DNA of 31,991 nucleotides, from positions 1 to 31,991 of IMG/VR virus record IMGVR_UViG_3300021963_005880; one strand, given 5' to 3'. The notes under the pieces were generated by a model that was not told the DNA's origin, did not search any database, and was given only the letters and a program-made list of their open reading frames with translations. Below are positions 1-5,935 of this stretch, in pieces. Numbering within the stretch: the stretch's first letter is position 1; each line of letters starts with the position of its first letter. The translations under genes and the position numbers were made by a program. This DNA comes from a virus.

Positions 1-115
1 CTTTAAGGTTTTTAGCCCAAATATCATTGAACCCACCACTTACCCAATTGAATTGATAACGATATTGACCGTTAGAATTCTTTAACAATTTTTCGTACTT
101 TGCTCTATGTTTCAT
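1..115 (-). CDS. Partial hypothetical protein, cut by left window edge
   Basis: A reading frame opens with ATG at 115 and runs open to the window edge, giving 38 residues starting MKHRAKYEKLLKN and passing through a Trp/Gly/Asn-rich stretch (NWVSGGFNDIWAKNL). I do not recognise it. It is supported as a real gene by its upstream region. A 16-base element (146-161) lies 31 bases before its ATG, and the identical element lies 30 bases before the ATG of the gene at 528-758. The leader just before the ATG is A/T-rich with no Shine-Dalgarno sequence. The remainder of the gene lies outside the window. Confidence 0.55.
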   Translation of the reverse strand, partial: MKHRAKYEKLLKNSNGQYRYQFNWVSGGFNDIWAKNLK

Positions 116-137
116 ATTTTTATATTTTATAGTTTAT

Positions 138-188
138 TATCTCTCAATCTTATAAAGCTAATCTACAACTTTTTTTCCACATTTCCTA
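138..188 (-). promoter_or_regulatory. Promoter-like element, copy 1 of a duplicated leader
   Basis: Read on the minus strand, this stretch contains GTGGAAAA, a short spacer, then TTAGCTTTATAAGATT and GAGATAA. The 16-base core (146-161) is identical to 788-803, and flanking bases also match. Both cores sit 30-31 bases upstream of a start codon. Equal spacing before two unrelated genes points to a promoter or leader element, possibly of an early or middle class. The exact -10 and -35 boxes are not certain. Confidence 0.5.
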
Positions 189-206
189 ATATTTTAGGAC
201 TTATTT

Positions 207-515
207 TTACAAATAAGTTGGGCCATAATGTGACCATTTAGCTGTTCCCTCAAATATGTTTCCTCTACTATGTTTAGCCGGGGCTCTCCAACTGGCAGGT
301 TTCATTAAATCACCTTTCTTAACCGGAACACCCATATGGTAACCATCAAACATTGAAACGAACGCCCATACGTGGGTTGAATCCATAATTTTCATAAACT
401 TAGAACCCTTTTTAATCTTTAAAGGAGTATAATCACTATAATACTCACCGGATTCGTGTCTTTTTTTACGTTCTGAATCAACCTTTCCTAACCAAATTTC
501 AAATTGCGTTTTCAT
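207..515 (-). CDS. Hypothetical phage protein, 102 aa
   Basis: This is an uninterrupted 102-residue frame with ATG at 515 and TAA stop. The N-terminal third is basic and charged. The C-terminal half is Trp/Gly/His-rich and looks like a compact fold (WAFVSMFDGYHMGVPVKKGD, then WRAPAKHSRGNIFEGTAKW). No signal peptide or membrane segment is visible, and I do not recognise the family. It starts 12 bases after the stop of the 76-aa gene, so the two are probably cotranscribed. The leader (AAATTTAAAAGAT before ATG) is A-rich and lacks a Shine-Dalgarno sequence. Confidence 0.6.
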   Translation of the reverse strand: MKTQFEIWLGKVDSERKKRHESGEYYSDYTPLKIKKGSKFMKIMDSTHVWAFVSMFDGYHMGVPVKKGDLMKPASWRAPAKHSRGNIFEGTAKWSHYGPTYL

Positions 516-527
516 ATCTTTTAAATT

Positions 528-758
528 TTATTTTAACCATAAATTGTAAACATAATCATAACTCACATTTAAGGTCTCTGCAAGTTTCTCAAATAATCTC
601 TCTCTGATTACACTATCACTAACACCTATGTATCGGTAAACATCACCATCAACAATCAGTTGATTTAGGAGGCCGGGAAACGTTGGGGTTTCATTCAATT
701 CTAATCCCAAATTATCGGTTGGGAAGTTCTCTACATAATACTCTTTAATTGTGCTCAT
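528..758 (-). CDS. Hypothetical small protein, 76 aa
   Basis: This is a 76-residue frame starting ATG at 758. It is acidic, with a C-terminal helical segment (SVIRERLFEKLAETLNVSYD then YVYNLWLK) that could be a small helix-turn-helix-like or host-interaction fold. I do not recognise it. It is the first gene of a short unit with the 102-aa gene that follows 12 bases later. Its upstream region carries the second copy of the duplicated promoter-like element (781-830). A palindrome and tandem repeats lie further upstream (871-917). No Shine-Dalgarno sequence precedes the ATG. Confidence 0.6.
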   Translation of the reverse strand: MSTIKEYYVENFPTDNLGLELNETPTFPGLLNQLIVDGDVYRYIGVSDSVIRERLFEKLAETLNVSYDYVYNLWLK

Positions 759-780
759 ATCTTTTATATTTTATTTGTTT

Positions 781-830
781 ATCTCCTAATCTTATAAAGC
801 TAAACTACACATTATTTTCCACAATTCCAA
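781..830 (-). promoter_or_regulatory. Promoter-like element, copy 2 of a duplicated leader
   Basis: On the minus strand this reads GGAATTGTGGAAAATAATG, then TGTAGTTTAGCTTTATAAG and ATTAGGAGATAA. It is the partner of the element at 138-188. The 16-base core at 788-803 is identical, and the core-to-ATG distance is 30 bases here against 31 there. It most likely drives the 76-aa and 102-aa genes. Confidence 0.5.
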
Positions 831-870
831 ATTATTTCCCATTTATTTTCACTTTTTTTGTAAAATTTTT

Positions 871-917
871 CATTGATTATCAATGAGTTATGAGAGGTTG
901 ATTATCAATGAGTTATG
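871..917. repeat. Palindrome and tandem 20-bp direct repeats
   Basis: A 20-base unit, TTGATTATCAATGAGTTATG, occurs at 873-892 and again exactly at 898-917, separated by five bases. The first copy sits in a perfect 15-base palindrome at 871-885 (CATTGAT-T-ATCAATG). The second copy keeps the inner TTGAT-T-ATCAA. The pair lies between the terminator of the secreted-protein gene and the promoter-like element of the 76-aa gene. That is a plausible operator or DNA-binding site. Confidence 0.6.
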
Positions 918-922
918 GGCAT

Positions 923-948
923 AAAAAATCCCTCATTACAAGGGATTT
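923..948 (-). terminator. Intrinsic terminator after the secreted-protein gene
   Basis: On the minus strand, an 8-bp perfect stem (AAATCCCT / AGGGATTT, 941-948 and 926-933) with a 7-base loop runs straight into six T residues (complement of 923-928). It begins four bases after the TAA stop of the gene at 953-1333. Confidence 0.75.
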
Positions 949-952
949 AAAT

Positions 953-1333
953 TTATTTAGTGAATTTGTCAATAAATAGTTGGTGTGGTCTTGTGTGTGG
1001 TCTTTCTTTCCACATTACGCGTTCTCTAACCATTGGTCTTAATTTTTCAAAATCTGATTTATCAAAGATTACAATTACTTTATCCCCTTTAACAATTACT
1101 CTTTCAGGTTTTGGGAACATTGGGAATGTTTGAGGACCGAATTGTGGTCTTTGGTTACGTCCAAAGTTATGTCTTTGGTGGTCTTTTCTAAAATCTACAT
1201 AATCTCTGAATTGATTATTTTGGATTTGTTTTATTTCCTCTTTTGGAAAATAAGGATTAGGACTTGATTGTTCTTGTGAGAACGCAACAATAGATGTAAT
1301 CATCAATAAGGTTGCAAATAGTAGTTTTTTCAT
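953..1333 (-). CDS. Secreted or periplasmic small protein with signal peptide
   Basis: This 126-residue protein begins with a classic signal peptide. It has a Lys-Lys start, a hydrophobic core LLFATLLMITSIVAF and a likely cleavage site before QEQ at about residue 20. The style (small residues, then Ser-Gln-Glu) is common in Bacteroidota exported proteins. The mature part is basic and rich in Arg, Pro, Phe and His (for example FGRNQRPQFGPQTFP), with a short beta-like stretch near residues 78-92 (ERVIVKGDKVIVIFD). No catalytic motif is seen. It is a single-gene unit with terminator-like hairpins on both sides. An exported protein next to the capsid gene is odd for a T4-like phage. Superinfection exclusion, envelope modification or lysis support are possible, but the function is unknown. 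Confidence 0.7.
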   Translation of the reverse strand: MKKLLFATLLMITSIVAFSQEQSSPNPYFPKEEIKQIQNNQFRDYVDFRKDHQRHNFGRNQRPQFGPQTFPMFPKPERVIVKGDKVIVIFDKSDFEKLRPMVRERVMWKERPHTRPHQLFIDKFTK

Positions 1334-1349
1334 AAAATTTATTTCTTTA

Positions 1350-1359
1350 TTATAAATAG
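1350..1359 (-). promoter_or_regulatory. ATTTATA motif upstream of secreted-protein gene
   Basis: The coding strand carries CTATTTATAA at this position, 17 bases before the ATG at 1333. It is a weaker member of the set of CATATTTATA boxes listed elsewhere in the window. It lies between the terminator of the capsid operon and the gene start, where a separate promoter is expected. Confidence 0.3.
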
Positions 1360-1431
1360 TATTTTAATATTATATATACTCAAATTTATATACCACTTAT
1401 CTCATGAATTCAACCATTCGTCTAAAATGCA

Positions 1432-1465
1432 TAAAAAAAGGGAGAATATTTCTATTCCCCCTTTT
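1432..1465 (-). terminator. Strong intrinsic terminator after major capsid gene
   Basis: On the minus strand the RNA would form a 13-bp stem (1453-1465 with 1436-1448) closed by a GAAA tetraloop. One pair is a G-U wobble and the rest are Watson-Crick. A run of seven U follows (complement of 1433-1439). It lies about 50 bases past the TAA of the major capsid gene and marks the end of the head operon. Confidence 0.85.
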
Positions 1466-1516
1466 CTATTATTGAATCGTTAGTTTGATTCAGTTATTGA
1501 TTGTTCTTTATCTAAA

Positions 1517-3145
1517 TTAGATAGAAGCCAAATCTTTAACATAAATCTTGCCATAAAATTCTGGGCGCACCATCTTCTTAGCGTAACGAGTCATAACACC
1601 ACGTCTTGGCGTGAAGTTAGATGGGTCGTACACTAATGGAGTCATAATCAATGGTACATATGGAGCATAAACCGCACCAGTCTCAAGGAAGTTACTTCCT
1701 TTGAATCCTAATAAGATTTCGTTAGAAGTCATATAAGGGTTCTTGTAAACTGTGTAACGAGATGCCAAAGAACCTACTTGAGATACACCAGCTGCGAAAG
1801 ATGTAGCATCTTTATCCGCGTTAACTGAGAAACCAGGAATTGATTCTAAGATAGTACAAACATCTGGAGATGCAACGATGAAGTTAGCACCACCACGAAG
1901 AGTTAATTGGTGAATCTTGTTAGAAACTTTGTTCAATTTAACACCTAATGTTTGGAACCATGTATTTTTTTGGTAAGCTAATGAATTGTTACCAGCAGAC
2001 CAAGTACCGTTTGCAGAGTTAAACTCTTCACCGATTGTTGCTGACCAATATTCAGTTGTTAACGCGTTAGACTTTAACATATCTAAGATTTCTAAATCAA
2101 TCTCTAAAGAGATGTATTCAGATAACATAGAAGTTAATTCAGCTTCAGCATCGATTGAATGGTATGCATTCAAATCTTGTGCCAATTCTGGTGTCCACAC
2201 TGCTTTCAACTTACGAGTCTTAGCAACAATTGCCTCAGAACGTAATTCTAAGTCAACTTCTGGAATACCTAAATCAGTTGCTGGTTCAGTTGGGTTACCA
2301 TCTTCGAAATCACCACGAGTTGTAGAAGTTGGAGCCAATGAATATTTAACTGTTACATTGTTTGCAGTTGCACCAGCAGCAGTACCGCTATAGTTAGCAT
2401 AGAATACTACGTTTGAACCTGATACTTTAGTATTTGCAGGGTAGAATGCATCTAATGCAGAAAAACCTGAAGATGAGATATGGAATGAACGTGCTGCGTC
2501 AAAATCTGCTGCAGTTGAAACGTTTGATTTTGCAATAGTTACTCTTTTCAAAGTACCTGCTGCTACTGATGATGATAAAGCTGAATCATATCCAACTTCT
2601 TGCCAGTTTGCTGAAGCAGTTACAGCATTAGCTGCTACTACTGAAATTGATTGGTCATTAATTGTGTAAGAATATCTTCCGTCACCATAAAGACCATTTA
2701 CAGCTGTTTTAGTTCTACCAAAATCAGAATCAAATGTTGAAGTACCTGCTCCACCAAATAATGATTGACCATTAAATTTAGTAGCACCTGCTACTGCAGT
2801 ACCATATTTGAAATCTAGATAGAATATAAGACCTGAAGGTAAGTTCATTGGTTGAACTGAAACGAATTCTTTCGCTGCAATTTCACCAAAGATTCTTCTT
2901 ACTAATGGTAAAGCTACGCCAGACCATTCTTCAGAACCTGCTGAAGTACCAGTTGCGGTAGCTTCATCCAATAATTGTTTCGCTTGGTTCTCTAATAGAA
3001 CTGCGATTTGAGATTGCTCTCTTTCTTTTAAACCTTCTAAAAGACCAGTTGCTTCCCATTTGCTTTTCAATTGACGTGTTTCAGCCAACATTACCGCTTG
3101 TGGGTTTCTGCCTTCCATAAGTTTAGATAAATTAAAATTTGCCAT
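1517..3145 (-). CDS. 23: Major capsid protein, T4 gp23-like
   Basis: This 542-residue protein (T4 gp23 is 521) forms the hexamers of the phage head. The conserved gp23 core is clear: LPLVRRIFGEI near residue 80, VQPMNLPSGLIFYLDFKYG near 97-115, TRKLKAVWTPELAQDLNAYH with IDAEAELTSMLSEYISLEID near 310-350, and a C-terminal MVRPEFYGKIYVKDL. A Ser/Thr/Ala-rich stretch at about residues 150-285 looks like a surface insertion domain. In T4 the prohead protease removes 65 N-terminal residues after a hydrophobic-x-Glu site. Here L59-D60-E61 followed by Ala is the equivalent candidate. The start is fixed by a strong Shine-Dalgarno, AAAGGAGA. The gene follows the scaffold by 32 bases and ends at an intrinsic terminator. 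Confidence 0.96.
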   Translation of the reverse strand: MANFNLSKLMEGRNPQAVMLAETRQLKSKWEATGLLEGLKEREQSQIAVLLENQAKQLLDEATATGTSAGSEEWSGVALPLVRRIFGEIAAKEFVSVQPMNLPSGLIFYLDFKYGTAVAGATKFNGQSLFGGAGTSTFDSDFGRTKTAVNGLYGDGRYSYTINDQSISVVAANAVTASANWQEVGYDSALSSSVAAGTLKRVTIAKSNVSTAADFDAARSFHISSSGFSALDAFYPANTKVSGSNVVFYANYSGTAAGATANNVTVKYSLAPTSTTRGDFEDGNPTEPATDLGIPEVDLELRSEAIVAKTRKLKAVWTPELAQDLNAYHSIDAEAELTSMLSEYISLEIDLEILDMLKSNALTTEYWSATIGEEFNSANGTWSAGNNSLAYQKNTWFQTLGVKLNKVSNKIHQLTLRGGANFIVASPDVCTILESIPGFSVNADKDATSFAAGVSQVGSLASRYTVYKNPYMTSNEILLGFKGSNFLETGAVYAPYVPLIMTPLVYDPSNFTPRRGVMTRYAKKMVRPEFYGKIYVKDLASI

Positions 3146-3154
3146 TTTATTTTT

Positions 3155-3162
3155 TCTCCTTT
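3155..3162 (-). promoter_or_regulatory. Strong Shine-Dalgarno of the major capsid gene
   Basis: The coding strand reads AAAGGAGA nine bases before the ATG at 3145, the longest anti-Shine-Dalgarno match in the window. It contrasts with the SD-free, A-rich leaders of most non-head genes here. Confidence 0.8.
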
Positions 3163-3177
3163 GGGGTTGTTTTTTGT

Positions 3178-4293
3178 TTATTTAATATTTGCTAATTTCT
3201 TGAAACGTTCTGCCATAGAATTGCTTTCTGCTATAATTGTTTTTGGAGCAGTTGAAGCAACTTTTTTCGATGCGAATGATTCATTCATTTTAGTTTGTTG
3301 TTTTACCTTCTTAGCAGTTCCACCAATTTTCATTGATTCAGCTAATGTAGAGAAAACTAATTTTACTTCTCTAACGTTTTGAGTTCTATCTAAAGTTTCA
3401 ACAACTTTGTGTTTTTGCTCATTAGTTAAATCGTAAGAACGGAATAATTTGTTAGTATACAATAATTTTGCATTTAACAAGTTTACTTCGTTGATTGTAG
3501 ATTTCAAAGATTTGATAACTTTGTATGCTTCTTCTAAATCAGCTTGTAATTCAGCTTTTTCTTCATCAGCACCTTCTTCCATCTTCTCTTCTTCACCTTC
3601 CATTTTTTCGTCATCACCATATCCCATTTCACGTAAGATTTCGTCTAAATCGATTTCCTCGTTATCTTCTTCGGATACTGGTTCTGCTTTTTCGTCACCT
3701 TCTGCAAAAGCTTCTGGTTTTTCTTCCTCTTCAACATACTCAGGTTTTTCAGTTTCGAATTTTACTTCGCCTTTTTCATCACCTTCTTCTGTCATTGGGT
3801 CGTTTTTACCATCTAACTCTTGTTCTAGTTCTCTGATAATTTCTTCTAAATCGAAATCATCTTCATCCATAGGTTCTGCTTTTTCTTCTTCAGCGATTGC
3901 GCCAGTTGGGTCGTCGTTAACACCATCACCATTTTCATCTTCATCAGATTCTGCGATTGTGTTGTTTTCGTCTTCTTTACCTGGTGTTGCTGTTTCTTTG
4001 TCAGTATCACCTAATTCTGTGTGTGCGTCAGTTGAGATACCCTGTGGGTCTTTGTTCTCAACATCGCTAAATTTTGTGCTGTCTGCATCCGATGTGTCAT
4101 CTGCACCATACTCTTCAGTTACATCTGCTGTCTCTTCTTCTTCTTCCATTTCAGCGGTAAGTTTCTTAGATAAGATAGATTGTAATCTTGGAGTAAAAGC
4201 TTCCTCTAATGCGATTTTAGCATTAGCGATTGCAGTTTCACGTACGGCTTTAGCATCAGCAATTGCATCTTTCAACAATTTTGAATTTGCCAT
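3178..4293 (-). CDS. 22: Prohead core scaffold protein, T4 gp22-like
   Basis: This 371-residue protein is the internal scaffold around which the head shell assembles. In T4 it is later degraded by the gp21 protease. The N-terminus (ADAKAVRETAIANAKIALEE then AFTPRLQSILSKKL) and the C-terminal helical part (LNAKLLYTNKLFRSYDLTNE then QKHKVVETLDRTQNVREVKL) match gp22-type core proteins of T4-like phages. The middle, about residues 48-245, is extremely Glu/Asp-rich and low in complexity. This makes the protein longer than T4 gp22 (269) and explains the long Ser-rich antisense frame opposite it. Position directly before gp23 agrees. A good Shine-Dalgarno (AAAGGAAG, 4301-4308) sets the start. Confidence 0.93.
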   Translation of the reverse strand: MANSKLLKDAIADAKAVRETAIANAKIALEEAFTPRLQSILSKKLTAEMEEEEETADVTEEYGADDTSDADSTKFSDVENKDPQGISTDAHTELGDTDKETATPGKEDENNTIAESDEDENGDGVNDDPTGAIAEEEKAEPMDEDDFDLEEIIRELEQELDGKNDPMTEEGDEKGEVKFETEKPEYVEEEEKPEAFAEGDEKAEPVSEEDNEEIDLDEILREMGYGDDEKMEGEEEKMEEGADEEKAELQADLEEAYKVIKSLKSTINEVNLLNAKLLYTNKLFRSYDLTNEQKHKVVETLDRTQNVREVKLVFSTLAESMKIGGTAKKVKQQTKMNESFASKKVASTAPKTIIAESNSMAERFKKLANIK

Positions 4294-4408
4294 TTGTTTT
4301 CTTCCTTTACTTTTTTTTCTGAAAATATTGAGTGATTTTCAATCGAATTGATTAAGTTAGTTGTTCGGTGACCTCACATAAGGGTGGGTATTCATTAACC
4401 AACGGGAT

Positions 4409-4434
4409 AAAATTAAACCTACATTAAGTAGGTT
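4409..4434 (-). terminator. Possible weak terminator or leader hairpin before gp22
   Basis: A perfect 7-bp inverted repeat (AACCTAC / GTAGGTT, 4416-4422 and 4428-4434) with a 5-base loop is followed on the minus strand by TAATTTTAT. It lies in the roughly 200-base gap between bS21 and the scaffold gene. The T tract is broken, so it may be a partial terminator or an mRNA-stabilising hairpin. Confidence 0.4.
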
Positions 4435-4442
4435 ATTATAGA

Positions 4443-4458
4443 AATAAATATATAAATG
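4443..4458 (-). promoter_or_regulatory. CATTTATA/TATATTTATT boxes upstream of the scaffold gene
   Basis: Minus-strand CATTTATATATTTATT lies in the bS21-gp22 gap, about 150 bases before the gp22 ATG. It resembles the CATATTTATA boxes seen before other late genes, in two overlapping copies. It could be a late promoter for gp22-gp23, though the distance to the gene is long and a hairpin intervenes. Confidence 0.3.
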
Positions 4459-4491
4459 TTTACGAAACCGCAAAATTTATGTAAAATATTT

Positions 4492-4794
4492 TTAATCTCT
4501 TGAGGTGTCTTTATCTGATTGAGGTGTTTTTTTACTAACTTTCTTTTTCTTTTTAGTAAAAAACCTAATCGTTCTATCACCATCTGCAATCTTACTGAGA
4601 GCAACTCTTTTTTGCTCTTCTCTGATTGCCTTTTGTTTTTGTAATCGTCTTTTTGTAGTAGGTTTAACGTATTCCTTTCTTTCTCTTAGTTCTAAGAGGT
4701 GTCCAGATTCCATAACCTTTTTTTTGAATTTCTTTAAAGCCTTTGCAATGTCTCCATTACGAACTTCGACTGTAACTCTTGATAATCCGCTCAT
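4492..4794 (-). CDS. rpsU: Ribosomal protein bS21, phage-encoded
   Basis: This 100-residue protein has residues 6-65 that match bacterial 30S subunit protein bS21. They read VTVEVRNGDIAKALKKFKKK, then a G-x-L-x-E-L-R-x-R-x-x-Y-x-KPTT pattern (KPTT at 44-47), then a basic helix. Ordinary bS21 is about 60-70 residues. Here a roughly 30-residue tail of Lys, Ser, Asp and Thr is added (residues 71-100). In host bS21 the protein sits near the 3' end of 16S rRNA and helps mRNA binding. Virus-encoded bS21 is known from other phages. KPTT resembles the proteobacterial form, and where Bacteroidota versions have Tyr in the helix (from memory, a KAAY/RAVY pattern), this one has Arg58. The gene has no Shine-Dalgarno of its own and lies among head genes, so late expression is likely. 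Confidence 0.93.
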   Translation of the reverse strand: MSGLSRVTVEVRNGDIAKALKKFKKKVMESGHLLELRERKEYVKPTTKRRLQKQKAIREEQKRVALSKIADGDRTIRFFTKKKKKVSKKTPQSDKDTSRD

Positions 4795-4829
4795 TAATTG
4801 TATTTAAATTGTGTTTGTAACTTATTTGG

Positions 4830-4840
4830 TAATAAATATG
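4830..4840 (-). promoter_or_regulatory. CATATTTATTA box upstream of bS21
   Basis: On the coding strand CATATTTATTA lies about 36 bases before the bS21 ATG. It matches the CATATTTATA boxes at 20043, 13305 and 9459 except for the end. It is a candidate late promoter. Confidence 0.4.
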
Positions 4841-4851
4841 TCTTTTATAGA

Positions 4852-5925
4852 TTATTTGCTTAAAAGGAACAATGCTTCTTCAGCTTCTTGTTGATTTTTA
4901 ATCTTTGGGTCTTTATACATATCTACTTTATATCCTCTTAACGCATTTGATAAGAATATCATATACTTAGGATGTCCTAATTTTTCTTCTAACGTAGAAA
5001 GTGAATCATAGAACGATTGCTCGTTTCCTTTGTTCATTTTTTCTGCTGCTTTGAATTCTTCTTTATGTTTGTCAATATATGATGCAGTTGAATCTTTATA
5101 TCCATGTGCTGCTTCCTTTACTTTACCACATTCAACACAATTAGTTTTAGATTCTTCCAATGGCCATTGTGTTAACCACTTCAACCAATCTTTAGTATTC
5201 CAATCGTTTCTTTCTCTTGCCCCTACTTTGTAGTATTTTGTAAATACATCTCTTAATTCCGCTTTGTTATTAGCAAAACCGGGTATCTTAGATGCCACAT
5301 TTATAAATTCATTTGCACTAGCGTAATGTTCCATTGAGTTAGATAACATATCTACTAATGCCAACATTGCTTTATCATTACCTATCGCTTCGTTTACTGA
5401 TTCATTCTTTGGAACACAATTAGGAACTTGAGCACCACCTTTACCTGGTTTCATTCCTATCATCTCATATCCTTTCCAACATGGGTCTTTCTCCCCACCT
5501 TGTAATTTACCATCTTCTCTCAATCCCAAACGTTCTTTCATTTGCTCTTCAGTAATTTCACCAATTTTATAGTAACGAGATAGGATATGACCCATATCTT
5601 CGTATAATCCATGTAATCTTTGGTCTAAGTTCTTTGCTTCTATTGCAACTTGGTCAAATGATTTACCTAATTTGGTTAATTCATTCATATTACGTTTAAC
5701 AGTATGTGCATCAAACCAATCATCTGCTTCGTTTACCGCCAATTCTCTAGCTGCATCGGTAATACCACCCAAAGTTTCTGCTATCTCAGTAATGTCTGAT
5801 TTTCTATCCATCATTTCTTGATACTTGTTGTATGTAGAAACGATTTCTAAGAAATGTTTTTTTACTTCGTTGGAAAATCTTTTTGGTTCTTCACCTTCTT
5901 TAACTATCTTTGATAAACGTATCAT
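4852..5925 (-). CDS. Head-region modular protein with DPCWKGY motif
   Basis: This 357-residue protein is of unknown function. The N-terminus MIRLSKIVKE/GEE ends in a hydrophobic-x-Glu pattern like a T4 capsid-targeting leader. A helical domain follows (about 20-135). Next is a short module with DPCWKGYEMIGMKPGKGG and VPNCVPK (147-173), a cassette I recall from head-region proteins of marine T4-like phages. The linker NESVNEA (174-180) then separates a second helical domain, which has a C-x2-C pair at 263/266. The ESVNE linker recurs in neighbouring proteins and is a candidate gp21 cleavage site. The start is supported by AGGAGAT nine bases upstream, formed from the TAG stop of the previous gene. 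It is likely a prohead core or internal protein. Confidence 0.7.
   Translation of the reverse strand: MIRLSKIVKEGEEPKRFSNEVKKHFLEIVSTYNKYQEMMDRKSDITEIAETLGGITDAARELAVNEADDWFDAHTVKRNMNELTKLGKSFDQVAIEAKNLDQRLHGLYEDMGHILSRYYKIGEITEEQMKERLGLREDGKLQGGEKDPCWKGYEMIGMKPGKGGAQVPNCVPKNESVNEAIGNDKAMLALVDMLSNSMEHYASANEFINVASKIPGFANNKAELRDVFTKYYKVGARERNDWNTKDWLKWLTQWPLEESKTNCVECGKVKEAAHGYKDSTASYIDKHKEEFKAAEKMNKGNEQSFYDSLSTLEEKLGHPKYMIFLSNALRGYKVDMYKDPKIKNQQEAEEALFLLSK
5389..5403 (-). repeat. Dispersed linker repeat encoding ESVNE (357-aa protein)
   Basis: Coding sequence GAATCAGTAAACGAA is identical to 9102-9116 in a different gene, and one variant step from 10100-10114 and 10385-10399. It encodes the junction E-S-V-N-E between two modules of the 357-aa protein. 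Confidence 0.6.
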
Positions 5926-5935
5926 TTATTATCTC

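Noticed and set aside
3449-4351. Plus-strand 300-codon open frame, very Ser-rich
   Set aside because: It is the antisense shadow of the Glu/Asp-rich gp22 scaffold gene. Glu and Asp codons read as Ser/Phe on the other strand. No start signal or neighbours on that strand.
4419-4604. 61-codon minus-strand frame overlapping bS21
   Set aside because: It overlaps the well-supported bS21 gene in another frame. Composition is unlike a folded protein.
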